Shown piece by piece: positions 13,930 to 20,225 of a stretch of 26,818 bases of DNA (the stretch's first letter is position 1; the number at the start of each line of letters is the position of its first letter). This stretch comes from a virus. The stretch covers positions 1 through 26,818 of IMG/VR virus record IMGVR_UViG_3300027833_000188. One strand, written 5' to 3'. Under the pieces are notes generated by a model, which searched no databases, was not told where the DNA came from, and saw only the letters and a program-made list of their open reading frames with translations. Made by a program: the position numbers and the translations under genes.

Positions 13930-14621
13930 CTGTATGGGAAACACTATCAACAATCGACGTATCTAAGCATGTCGAGAAAAAGAACGGCTTTACCTACCTG
14001 TCATGGGCGTGGGCTTGGACGGTGCTGAAACAGCACTACCCATCTGCTCAGTATGTAAAGCATAGTTACAGCGTCAACGGGCTCACAGTGCCCTATATGC
14101 TGGACCACAACGGCGATGCATATGTTTGTGTCACTGTAAAAATACCCCATAATTCGAGCGATATTACGGGACACTTGGCTGAGGCAACAGAAGTCATGCC
14201 GGTCCTAGACCATCGCAATAAACCCATCAAAAATCCAGACAGTTTTGCCGTCAACGCCAGCTTACAGCGTTGCATGGTCAAAGCTATGGCCCTGCTAGGT
14301 CTGGGTTGTTACATTTACGCTGGTGAGGATATGCCAGCGAACAGTTCAGGTGGACCGGACAGCTCCGGAAGCAAACCTGTGCCAAAGACCCCTGCGGTTG
14401 GCGTAAAAGAGACACAAGCTCACCAAAGCGCATTAGTTACTTCCGCAGGGGGCAACGGCCTAAATAAGATTAAACCTCCACTAGCCTTGGCTGATGAGGT
14501 AGCAATGGCACCAAATATAGAGAGCCTGAAAAACCTCTATAACCGTGTCTCAATGGGGCTGTCATCGGAAGATAAACAGCTATTCTCTAATCGTAAAAAG
14601 GAGTTGATGAGCAATGAATAG
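13926..14621 (+). CDS. Single-strand annealing protein, Sak3/DUF1071-like
   Basis: A 231-residue protein. The start MTVWETLSTIDVSKHVEKKN followed by GFTYLSWAWAWTVLKQHYP is the clear signature of the DUF1071 group, now regarded as phage ssDNA-annealing proteins (Sak3 type; Rad52-like recombinases). A further conserved part is SLQRCMVKAMALLGLG with a GEDM end near residue 140. The C-terminal third is Pro/Ser/Ala-rich linker plus a small helical tail. The ATG at 13926 overlaps the exonuclease stop (ATGA); an ATG three codons earlier is possible. It partners the exonuclease and SSB. Confidence 0.83.
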   Translation: MTVWETLSTIDVSKHVEKKNGFTYLSWAWAWTVLKQHYPSAQYVKHSYSVNGLTVPYMLDHNGDAYVCVTVKIPHNSSDITGHLAEATEVMPVLDHRNKPIKNPDSFAVNASLQRCMVKAMALLGLGCYIYAGEDMPANSSGGPDSSGSKPVPKTPAVGVKETQAHQSALVTSAGGNGLNKIKPPLALADEVAMAPNIESLKNLYNRVSMGLSSEDKQLFSNRKKELMSNE

Positions 14622-14988
14622 TTGCACATTTATGGGCCGCTTAGGTCGTGATTCAGAAATAAAAGAGGTTGGCGATACAAAACTTGTCAGCTTTCCTATC
14701 GGGTCTGATACAGGTTATGGCAAAAATAAATCAACCGTCTGGGTAGATTGTTCTATCTGGGGTGAAAACAGAGTTGGCCTTGCTGAGTATTTAAAGAAGG
14801 GCTCACAGGTCACAGTCATTGGCGAACTGAGCGAGCGAGAATATACCAATAAGGAAGGCGAAACAAAGAAGTCGCTTTCCTTGCGGGTAAATCAAGTTGG
14901 CTTGCCATCCAAGAATGATTCGTCTGGGCCATCCAGTAGTCCTGCGCCATCTAAGCCAGCAAACCTAGACGATGACATCCCGTTCTAA
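14614..14988 (+). CDS. ssb: Single-stranded DNA-binding protein
   Basis: A 124-residue SSB: OB fold starting MNSCTFMGRLGRDSEIKEVG, core VWVDCSIWG, then GSQVTVIGELSERE and SLSLRVNQVGL, a Ser/Pro-rich disordered linker, and the acidic C-terminal tip DDDIPF that recruits partner proteins. Length is short but complete for a phage SSB. ATG at 14614 overlaps the annealing gene by eight bases. It coats single strands during replication and recombination. Confidence 0.93.
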   Translation: MNSCTFMGRLGRDSEIKEVGDTKLVSFPIGSDTGYGKNKSTVWVDCSIWGENRVGLAEYLKKGSQVTVIGELSEREYTNKEGETKKSLSLRVNQVGLPSKNDSSGPSSSPAPSKPANLDDDIPF

Positions 14989-15196
14989 GAAACGACCACC
15001 CAAGAAGCCGAGCAAGTATCCCACCATAGATAACTTTGCTCGGTGCCACTTTTGCAATAAGCAGTTTAACTTCCGATATCAGGGTAGTGTAAACGGAAAC
15101 AAAAAGGAGTTTTGTGACGATGAGTGTCTTATCGAAAATTATAGAAAAAATCTTCAGCGGCAACAGCAAGCCAATGAGGAATTTGACGCGCTCTGA
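14972..15196 (+). CDS. Zinc-ribbon protein
   Basis: A 74-residue basic protein with CHFC (C25, C28) and CDDEC (C48, C52), a treble-clef or zinc-ribbon arrangement, followed by a Gln/Asn/Glu-rich helical tail. Its start overlaps the ssb end by 17 bases, where the SSB tip is encoded in another frame, and its last 77 bases overlap the DnaA-like gene. No specific family recognised; nucleic-acid binding is likely from the basic start. Confidence 0.62.
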   Translation: MTSRSKKRPPKKPSKYPTIDNFARCHFCNKQFNFRYQGSVNGNKKEFCDDECLIENYRKNLQRQQQANEEFDAL

Positions 15197-15479
15197 GGAG
15201 CAAATAAACAAGGTGCTGGATATCACTTCGGCAGTGACCGGCATTAACAAAATTGATATTCTGGGCAGAAGAAGGGCCGCGAAACATGTCGAAGCAAGAC
15301 ACATCAGTATGTTTATCTGTGCAGAATTGCTGGGTATGTCTTACTCTGAAATCGGCAGGGCATTTGGGCGGGACCATACCACCGTATTCTATGCCCACAA
15401 AAAGCTCAGAAAAAGAACGCAGGGCAGAACCAGCCTTAACACAAATCTCAAAAAAGTAACTGAGAGAATGGCTGGATGA
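15120..15479 (+). CDS. Stand-alone DnaA domain IV (DnaA-box-binding) protein
   Basis: A 119-residue protein. Residues 34-96 match the C-terminal domain of bacterial DnaA: ITSAVTGINKIDILGRRRAA, VEARHISMFICAELLGMSYS, and the signature EIGRAFGRDHTTVFYAHKKL (78-97) with D85-H86-T87-T88, the bases that read the DnaA box. No AAA+ ATPase or domain I is present, and no nearby fragment supplies one. One Gly of the usual FGGRDHTTV is missing. It should bind DnaA-box-like DNA as an origin-marking or competing factor. ATG at 15120 taken; a GTG at 15114 is equally close to the GGAG site. Confidence 0.85.
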   Translation: MSVLSKIIEKIFSGNSKPMRNLTRSEEQINKVLDITSAVTGINKIDILGRRRAAKHVEARHISMFICAELLGMSYSEIGRAFGRDHTTVFYAHKKLRKRTQGRTSLNTNLKKVTERMAG

Positions 15480-15784
15480 GCTTAGACAGCCGGACGGTTC
15501 GTTATGTCGTTCACGGTGATGTCGAAAAATATCAGGGAGACGGCTGGGAAGTTGTCTCTCAATTATCATTGCCTCATAGCCAGTACGCAGTGCTGATGGA
15601 GAATAAAGTGACCGAACCAGAGCTTGAATTTCCTGTGCTAATAGTGCCTCATGATGATGGTGTGCTAGTCAAAATCAAGGGCGAGACGGCTATCAAAAAG
15701 ATGACCGCCAAGCAAATGATGGACCTAGCAATAGAACTAATCATGCGGGCTAACAGAAGGCACAACAATGATGACGCTCGGTAA
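15476..15784 (+). CDS. Hypothetical protein with short beta-rich N-terminus
   Basis: A 102-residue protein. The first part (VRYVVHGDVEKYQGDGWEVV then SHSQYAVLMEN-like) has the 'variable y... gW.vv' shape of small DUF4177-like domains. The C-terminal half has a Lys/Met-rich helix (KMTAKQMMDLAIELIMRANR). The ATG overlaps the DnaA-like stop by four bases, and its end overlaps the next gene by 17 bases. No firm family; function unknown. Confidence 0.55.
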   Translation: MSLDSRTVRYVVHGDVEKYQGDGWEVVSQLSLPHSQYAVLMENKVTEPELEFPVLIVPHDDGVLVKIKGETAIKKMTAKQMMDLAIELIMRANRRHNNDDAR

Positions 15785-16223
15785 AAACTTTATTGCCGAT
15801 TTAAAAATATCTCAGACGGCCTCTGGTCTCGCTGGGGAATACATTGCCGCCGCGTCAGTTCTTGCAAGAGGCTGGCGCGTTGCTTTAGCGCAACAGGATT
15901 CAGTTGACCTGATAGCATGGCACCCCGACAGCGGGCTTACCCTACGCATTCAGGTGAAGGCTTGTCAGTCATCAAGACAGGGCGGAGGCAGAAACAGGGT
16001 CCACTTTCAGACCGGCCTCGGCGGGCAGAAAAGATTACCGACACTATCAGATTTCGATATTTTAGCCTGCGTATCGTCAGACCAACGAACAGTGTGGTAT
16101 ATTCCTGTTACATCTATCCGAGAAAAGAAACTCACTCGGAATATCACATTTTTCAGCAACCCCGAACTTGAGCGGGAAAGCTGGTCAGATGCTCTGGACA
16201 CGCTCGGCGTGAAGGAAAAATAA
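15768..16223 (+). CDS. PD-(D/E)XK endonuclease-like protein
   Basis: A 151-residue protein with the core of small PD-(D/E)XK endonucleases: GLAGEYIAAASVLARGWRVA (E24), SVDLIAWHPDSGLTLRIQVK with D47 and Q62-x-K64, then a basic SSRQGGGRNRVHF loop and VWYIPVTSI. The Gln in place of Glu before the Lys is usual in this sub-group, which includes intron-type and predicted restriction-like enzymes. Starts from ATG-ATG just inside the previous gene. It lies right before the lysis genes. Substrate unknown; resolvase or host-DNA nuclease are both possible. Confidence 0.7.
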   Translation: MMTLGKNFIADLKISQTASGLAGEYIAAASVLARGWRVALAQQDSVDLIAWHPDSGLTLRIQVKACQSSRQGGGRNRVHFQTGLGGQKRLPTLSDFDILACVSSDQRTVWYIPVTSIREKKLTRNITFFSNPELERESWSDALDTLGVKEK

Positions 16224-16224
16224 C

Positions 16225-16674
16225 ATGAATCTATCAAAGCATTTTAGCTTGGCAGAAATGACCAAGAGCCAGACAGCGGTTCGTAAGGGCATACCAAACA
16301 CGCCGACAGATGAACACATCGAGGCTATGAAGCTGGTCTGCGAACACATTCTGGAGCCTGTCAGAGAGCAGTACGGCATACCGTTCACGCCTAGTAGCGG
16401 ATACCGCTCTGGTGAGCTCTGTATAGCCATAGGAAGCTCAGTAAATAGCCAACATGCCAAGGGCGAGGCGGTAGACTTCGAGGTGCCGACGATTAGTAAT
16501 ATGGAACTGGCAGGCTACATTGCTGGCAAGCTGGATTTTGACCAGCTAATATTAGAGAATTATTCGGGCGGGAATACCGGCTGGGTACATTGTAGCTACA
16601 AGGCTAAGGACAATCGTAAAGAGGTGCTGACCTATCAGAAGGGTCTAGGCTACCGGAAGGGGCTGATAGCGTAA
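16225..16674 (+). CDS. Endolysin, M15 family peptidase
   Basis: A 149-residue zinc peptidase that cuts peptidoglycan stems. Motifs: SSGYRSGELCIAIGS, SQHAKGEAVDFE with ligands H77 and D84, then DFDQLILENYSG and GWVHCSY with H122. The HxxxxxxD...H set is complete. Length is typical of M15 endolysins without a cell-wall-binding domain. No signal peptide, so it needs a holin; two candidates follow. The start is two bases after the previous stop (the stop TAA at 16221-16223). Confidence 0.88.
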   Translation: MNLSKHFSLAEMTKSQTAVRKGIPNTPTDEHIEAMKLVCEHILEPVREQYGIPFTPSSGYRSGELCIAIGSSVNSQHAKGEAVDFEVPTISNMELAGYIAGKLDFDQLILENYSGGNTGWVHCSYKAKDNRKEVLTYQKGLGYRKGLIA

Positions 16675-16688
16675 TGGCGACCATGTAG

Positions 16689-16865
16689 ATGAGTGGAAGG
16701 TTTCTGCCACGGCTGGCCTTCCTAGCGATGATTATAATGGCCTTTAGGGTGACTGAGTGGTACATGGCTTTGTCAGTGCCCACCCTTGAGCAGTCCGGCT
16801 TCTGTAGCGTAGTCTATGGGGCTCTAACGGGCTCGTTTGCTATTTGGCTTGGAAAGGAAAAGTAA
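16689..16865 (+). CDS. Small two-segment membrane protein, candidate holin
   Basis: A 58-residue protein with two hydrophobic stretches, about 5-20 (FLPRLAFLAMIIMAF) and 41-54 (VVYGALTGSFAIWLG), separated by a Glu/Thr loop, and a short Lys end. Small proteins like this commonly accompany the GTA-type holin in alphaproteobacterial phages. Its ATG has no Shine-Dalgarno; a four-codon reading frame overlaps the endolysin stop and ends just before it, so translation by re-initiation is likely. Stop overlaps the next start (TAATG). Confidence 0.6.
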   Translation: MSGRFLPRLAFLAMIIMAFRVTEWYMALSVPTLEQSGFCSVVYGALTGSFAIWLGKEK

Positions 16866-17260
16866 TGTTACAGGCATTGATAGGTCCGGTCACAGGGCTA
16901 CTAGATAAGTTTATTGAAGATAAGGACCAGAAGAACGCTCTGGCGCATGAGATAGCCACGCTTGCTGAGAAGCAGGCTCATGAGGCTAATATGGGCCAGC
17001 TAGAGGTCAACAAGGCTGAGGCCCAGCACCGGAGTATATTCGTTGCAGGATGGCGTCCGTTTCTTGGCTGGTGTCTATCACTGGCTATGGCGTGGCATTT
17101 TATATTCGCGCCGGTCACAATGTTTGTCTGCTCATATGCTGGTGTTCAGATTCCAGAGCTTCCCGTGTTTGATATGGACAGCCTGATGACTGTGTTGCTG
17201 GGCATGCTCGGATTGGGCGGGCTGAGAACTGTAGAAAAAGTAAAGGGATTAACAAAATGA
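16865..17260 (+). CDS. Holin of GTA_holin_3TM type
   Basis: A 131-residue protein. The pattern MLQALIGPVTGLLDKFIEDK, then ATLAEKQAHEANMGQLEVNK, AEAQHRSIFVAGWRPFLGWC and a hydrophobic segment (64-92) followed by another at about 103-119 (LMTVLLGMLGLGGLRTVEK) is the known family 'holin of 3TMs, for gene-transfer release'. It should open the inner membrane to let the endolysin out. Start at the ATG overlapping the previous stop; an upstream in-frame Met is less likely. Next gene overlaps by ATGA. Confidence 0.85.
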   Translation: MLQALIGPVTGLLDKFIEDKDQKNALAHEIATLAEKQAHEANMGQLEVNKAEAQHRSIFVAGWRPFLGWCLSLAMAWHFIFAPVTMFVCSYAGVQIPELPVFDMDSLMTVLLGMLGLGGLRTVEKVKGLTK

Positions 17261-17406
17261 ACGACCACCAAAAGAGATGCCCGCGCTGTGGCGAGGCTTG
17301 GAAGACTGTCTATGTGCATGGACATGAGCAGTGCCTGACGTGCGGAAACATCGTAGACGATTGTTGTCAGGGCGAGGTGTGTCAGCCGACGGACGACACA
17401 GAGTAA
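17257..17406 (+). CDS. Small zinc-ribbon protein at end of lysis operon
   Basis: A 49-residue protein with CPRC (C8, C11), CLTC (C26, C29) and a further CC-x4-C (C36, C37, C42). The first two knuckles make a normal zinc ribbon; the extra cysteines are unusual. Start ATG overlaps the holin stop (ATGA). Family not recognised. It is the last gene of the plus-strand operon and is followed by a structured 113-base non-coding stretch. Confidence 0.62.
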   Translation: MNDHQKRCPRCGEAWKTVYVHGHEQCLTCGNIVDDCCQGEVCQPTDDTE

Positions 17407-17519
17407 AACCCCCCGCCGTTACAGCGAGGGGTCTCAGGGAGGAAACTGTCCGAGGTCAAAGGAGAGAAAGCCCCCAGACCCCTTATTGGTATATTATTTT
17501 TGCCGTTACAGCAAGGCTG
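17407..17519. other. Non-coding stretch with alternative hairpins, between convergent units
   Basis: ACCCCCC (17408-17414) can pair with AGGGGT (17427-17432), or GGGGTCT (17428-17434) can pair with AGACCCC (17476-17482); the two exclude each other. The second is followed by an AT-rich TTATT...TTATTTTT run (17483-17501). An 11-bp repeat GCCGTTACAGC occurs at 17415-17425 and 17502-17512. A role in termination between the converging operons is likely, but no standard terminator is seen. Confidence 0.4.
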
Positions 17520-17756
17520 TTAAGCGCCCGCAAATTCTGTTTTGGCCTCTTCCATCATATAGGCCATGTCTTCTTCATATCCGTCAACGCGATACTGGTC
17601 ATCACCTGTGAGGCTACGCTTTTGTGGAGGTGTCATCCAGATGCAGTGTACGTCTAGGTCTTCGCAGATGTCGCCGTCAGCGTTGCGGCGAATGCCAGCA
17701 AACTCAGCGGCTGTATATTTAACTTCGCGGTCCCAATCAATCTGTGTGTATTCCAT
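17520..17756 (-). CDS. Hypothetical acidic protein, single-gene unit
   Basis: A 78-residue acidic protein starting MEYTQIDWDREVKYTAAEFA, with CIWMTPPQKR in the middle and an acidic, Met-rich C-terminus (YEEDMAYMMEEAKTEFAGA). No family recognised. GGGAGA lies five bases before the ATG at 17756, and a good promoter is 40 bases further up. It stands alone between converging operons, a place often used for small regulatory or early genes. Function unknown. Confidence 0.6.
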   Translation of the reverse strand: MEYTQIDWDREVKYTAAEFAGIRRNADGDICEDLDVHCIWMTPPQKRSLTGDDQYRVDGYEEDMAYMMEEAKTEFAGA

Positions 17757-17798
17757 GATAATCTCCCTGTTTTTGCTATGGGCTCTCCCCATAATATA

Positions 17799-17827
17799 AA
17801 TATAGGCTAAGGGTATAGATATGTAAA
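17799..17827 (-). promoter_or_regulatory. Promoter of the 17520-17756 gene
   Basis: Minus strand TTTACA (17827-17822), 17 bases, TATATT (17804-17799), with another TATTAT just downstream. The spacer ends in CCCTTAGCC, close to a sequence in the plus-strand promoter at 5941 (TCCTTAGCG). The region 17757-17869 is AT-rich and holds no gene. Confidence 0.65.
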
Positions 17828-17869
17828 GCCCTAATATGCAATTTTATTTATATTTTTTTCGGGGGTGTT

Positions 17870-18313
17870 TTAGCGCATTATCTGGGTGAAGCCGAAGTAC
17901 AGAAAGCCGAACACGATTAGCACAAGTAAAACAATCATTACCCACATGATAATTTCCTCAGCTTTTTCTTCTCTCAGCTTGGCATCAATCAGCCGCTGTT
18001 TTCGTATCTGTCCCTGTAGGCGGATAATATCCTGCCACGCATCCGGCCCATAATGGCCTATGACGAAGAGCCTTAGCTCCTCCTCCATGCGTTTGATTTT
18101 CTTCTGGTGGGCCCATGTCTCAAGAGCCTCCTCGTCAACAGTACCGATGCGACGCGACTTGGCCTTCTGGTGCCCGTCCTTAACAGACTGCACTGCGCCC
18201 ATCCAGCGAGATAAATCGCCCGCCATAGATTCGACATCTTTCGCCGCCGCGAACCCCTTTTTAATGGCAGAGAACGCAGAGGTTGCAATAGCCATCGCGG
18301 TAATGGGGTCCAT
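17870..18313 (-). CDS. Virion-region protein with C-terminal membrane segment
   Basis: A 147-residue protein. It opens MDPITAMAIATSAFSAIKKG (helical, Ala-rich), is highly charged in the middle (GHQKAKSRRIG, KKIKRMEEELRLFVIGHYGP, LREEKAEEII), and ends in one strong transmembrane stretch, about 124-145 (WVMIVLLVLIVFGFLYFG). Proteins like this lie near tail and fibre genes in marine podoviruses. It may be membrane-associated during infection or lysis (a spanin or pore part). AAAGGC precedes the ATG. Function not certain. Confidence 0.65.
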   Translation of the reverse strand: MDPITAMAIATSAFSAIKKGFAAAKDVESMAGDLSRWMGAVQSVKDGHQKAKSRRIGTVDEEALETWAHQKKIKRMEEELRLFVIGHYGPDAWQDIIRLQGQIRKQRLIDAKLREEKAEEIIMWVMIVLLVLIVFGFLYFGFTQIMR

Positions 18314-18317
18314 TTCA

Positions 18318-18542
18318 TCAGCCTTTTGTGAGAGCCTTGTCTAGCTTGTCTTCCATTCTGTGAAGCGCCTCTGAGAGCTTGTCCACCGCGTATGTGAGGT
18401 CACTCTTGCTTGCAAAATCCTCACGGGTTCGGTTTAGCAGGATATCAATGCGCTTTATCTCACGCACCTGCAAAGACAAAAACCAGCCGACACCTGTGAG
18501 CAGAGCGCCCAACAAGAGGTCTATCAGATTGTGCATTTCCAT
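18318..18542 (-). CDS. Small membrane protein with coiled-coil tail
   Basis: A 74-residue protein with one N-terminal transmembrane segment (about 5-25, LIDLLLGALLTGVGWFLSL) and a charged helical tail (REIKRIDILLNRTRE, LTYAVDKLSEALHRMEDKLD) that looks like a coiled coil. The topology is like spanin inner-membrane subunits or class III holins. AAGG seven bases before the ATG. Adjacent to the C-tail-anchored protein at 17870. A role in lysis or membrane attachment is possible. Confidence 0.62.
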   Translation of the reverse strand: MEMHNLIDLLLGALLTGVGWFLSLQVREIKRIDILLNRTREDFASKSDLTYAVDKLSEALHRMEDKLDKALTKG

Positions 18543-18551
18543 TTTATCGCC

Positions 18552-18917
18552 TTATGCGTAAGGGCTATCGCCAAGAACGCTTGTATCCCATGCCGCTTTA
18601 AGCTCGGCAATGGTAGACGCTGATGAGATTGCTGAACCAGCCGGAGCATCGCGCAGTGCATCTTTAGCCGCCGCAATAGCTGTTGTGCTAGTGCCAGCCT
18701 CAAGTGCCTTCATAAGCTCAACGTCTTTATCTGCAAGCAACGGTGCCCGAACCTCACGGATTTTATCCTGAAAGATTTCTTTTGCGGCTGTCATGTCTTC
18801 TGAGATGACAGAACCAGAAAGCGACCAAGCTCCACGAAAGTGGCGGTCTGATGGGACGGTGGCAGTTGAAGCATCAATCTGATTGCCGTCTCTGTCTACT
18901 ATGTATGTTGTTGCCAT
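18552..18917 (-). CDS. Tail-fibre assembly-like protein (Caudo_TAP-like)
   Basis: A 121-residue protein. The block HFRGAWSLSGSVISEDMTAA, then AKEIFQDKIREVRAPLLADK, DVELMKALEAG, AAKDALRDAP and AELKAAWDTS matches the common phage 'tail fibre assembly' or tail-assembly chaperone-like pattern (R.AW, AK...iR..R.p.L..lDve...A). The N-terminal 25 residues carry a short beta strand (TYIVDRDGNQID). It follows the fibre genes, as expected for a fibre chaperone or a small fibre part. Start at 18917. Confidence 0.75.
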   Translation of the reverse strand: MATTYIVDRDGNQIDASTATVPSDRHFRGAWSLSGSVISEDMTAAKEIFQDKIREVRAPLLADKDVELMKALEAGTSTTAIAAAKDALRDAPAGSAISSASTIAELKAAWDTSVLGDSPYA

Positions 18918-18928
18918 TGGTAAAACTC

Positions 18929-19405
18929 CTACGCGGCTAAATCAGTGACTGTTAATTCTTCTGAAATCTTCCAAGCATTGCGCCACTCTCTTGTCGCTGG
19001 AAGCTGTTCCTTACGGCATATTACCATCTTAGGCTTGTTGCCGCTATCATAGTCCCGCCACACAGATTGCGGGCAGTCCTTCATAATGAGATACTCGATA
19101 GCCTGTTCTTCTGTCATTGCATCAATAGGCTTAGTCTCATGCAATAGATAGCCCCTAGTATGCTTTGTAAAGCCTTCTGAAGCCTCATCCTTTGCTAACT
19201 CATGGTATACCTCTACTGGTGGTAAGATACCGCCCTGTAGCGCACACGCCATCCAGTTAGGGTCAGGCACAAGTATCTTGGCACACTCATCAAGGCTGTC
19301 CTCATACACTACACGATAGTCAGACTGATGACCTTCTAGGTTTTCCTTTGCCCAGCATAGTCTGTCCCAGAGGTGGGTGCCTTGAAACTCTGGGGTCACT
19401 GTCAT
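18929..19405 (-). CDS. Fibre-cluster protein of unknown function
   Basis: A 158-residue protein: FQGTHLWDRLCWAKENLEGH, YEDSLDECAKILVPDPNWMA, LQGGILPPVEVYHELAKDEA, then EQAIEYLIMKDCPQSVWRDY and RREWRNAWKISEEL-like end. The last part resembles the 'R.FR.AW' start of the next protein, and both may act together in fibre assembly. Seven residues of Trp and five Cys are notable. Overlaps the previous fibre gene by four bases. Type known from marine phage fibre regions; no assigned role. Confidence 0.62.
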   Translation of the reverse strand: MTVTPEFQGTHLWDRLCWAKENLEGHQSDYRVVYEDSLDECAKILVPDPNWMACALQGGILPPVEVYHELAKDEASEGFTKHTRGYLLHETKPIDAMTEEQAIEYLIMKDCPQSVWRDYDSGNKPKMVICRKEQLPATREWRNAWKISEELTVTDLAA

Positions 19406-19800
19406 GCTAGGTCTCCGAAAGTGTTAGAGTAGAAGTATCCATCTTCCAACGAATTAGCAGTGATAATCCAACGTGATATTCTGTATAGACCAGCGGTAGA
19501 AGTTGTGCCGCTAGTTCCAGTAAACACGCCGCATGTTCTGTTTATTCCACCGTTATCTGCGTTGGTGCTAACACTAATATTATATGTTGCGTTGCCCATA
19601 CTGCTGGCAATGTTTACCGTCCCATTTCCAGTTCCATTGTCCGACCAACTTGTCGTGTTGAATGAGTCAATAATAGCACTTGTCCCTGTGTCGTTTACAT
19701 AAGACCATTGCTTCGCACTACCATTCACAACGTACTGCGTATCAAGTGAGCCAGCGGTGCTGTGTTCTAGCGTATCTGCTTTGATTTTTCCAAGAGCCAT
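19402..19800 (-). CDS. Short tail-fibre paralog 1, ends GDLA
   Basis: A 132-residue Ser/Thr/Asn/Gly-rich protein. It begins MALGKIKADTLEHSTAGSLD (a fibre-type opening), has AKQWSYVN near 30, the block SFNTTSWSDNGTG (46-58), and ends in GDLA. The same layout, S-[FL]-N-x-[ST]-S-x-x-D-x-x-T-G and terminal GDLA, occurs in the two genes upstream. Composition fits extended beta structure of a fibre tip or collar fibre. One-base overlap with its upstream neighbour (stop/start TAATG). Confidence 0.7.
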   Translation of the reverse strand: MALGKIKADTLEHSTAGSLDTQYVVNGSAKQWSYVNDTGTSAIIDSFNTTSWSDNGTGNGTVNIASSMGNATYNISVSTNADNGGINRTCGVFTGTSGTTSTAGLYRISRWIITANSLEDGYFYSNTFGDLA

Positions 19801-20225
19801 TATGCTAAATCTCCCGTTGCGTGATACTGCGATATATTAACATCTGTCAAAGTCGTCCCATTACTCATTAAGATAGAATTCAAAAATATTTCTGACGCAC
19901 TATCTCCCCGTATAGCGACACTAACTCTGTTGGTATTTCCTGAACCGTTATTAGTTGAAGTATTCAGACCACAAGCAGTGCATGAAATTGTAGTTGTTGA
20001 CGCAAAAGCATTGGTTATAGCAACTTTTTGCCTTCCAGTTGCCGTATCTGCTGTTGAACTTACGTTAAGACTGTCGCTTATACTCGTTCCATTATCAACG
20101 CTTGTTATCCAAGACTTACACAGCCCCTGCTGAAGATTAGTAGTCGTGCTATTACCTTCGCCTGTAACGAGGATAGACCCAGCGGTGGTGGTGCCAGTGA
20201 GTTTGTTTGTTTTTACTTCACTCAT
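19800..20225 (-). CDS. Short tail-fibre paralog 2, ends GDLA
   Basis: A 141-residue protein. It opens MSEVKTNKLTGTTTAGSILV, followed by TTNLQQGLCKSW, a common start for marine-phage fibre and neck proteins. The shared block SLNVSSTADTATG covers 52-64, and the chain ends ATGDLA. Two Cys pairs occur at 77 and 80 region (SCTACGL). Its start overlaps the preceding stop by four bases. Very likely a structural fibre-type protein; which surface it binds cannot be said. Confidence 0.7.
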   Translation of the reverse strand: MSEVKTNKLTGTTTAGSILVTGEGNSTTTNLQQGLCKSWITSVDNGTSISDSLNVSSTADTATGRQKVAITNAFASTTTISCTACGLNTSTNNGSGNTNRVSVAIRGDSASEIFLNSILMSNGTTLTDVNISQYHATGDLA

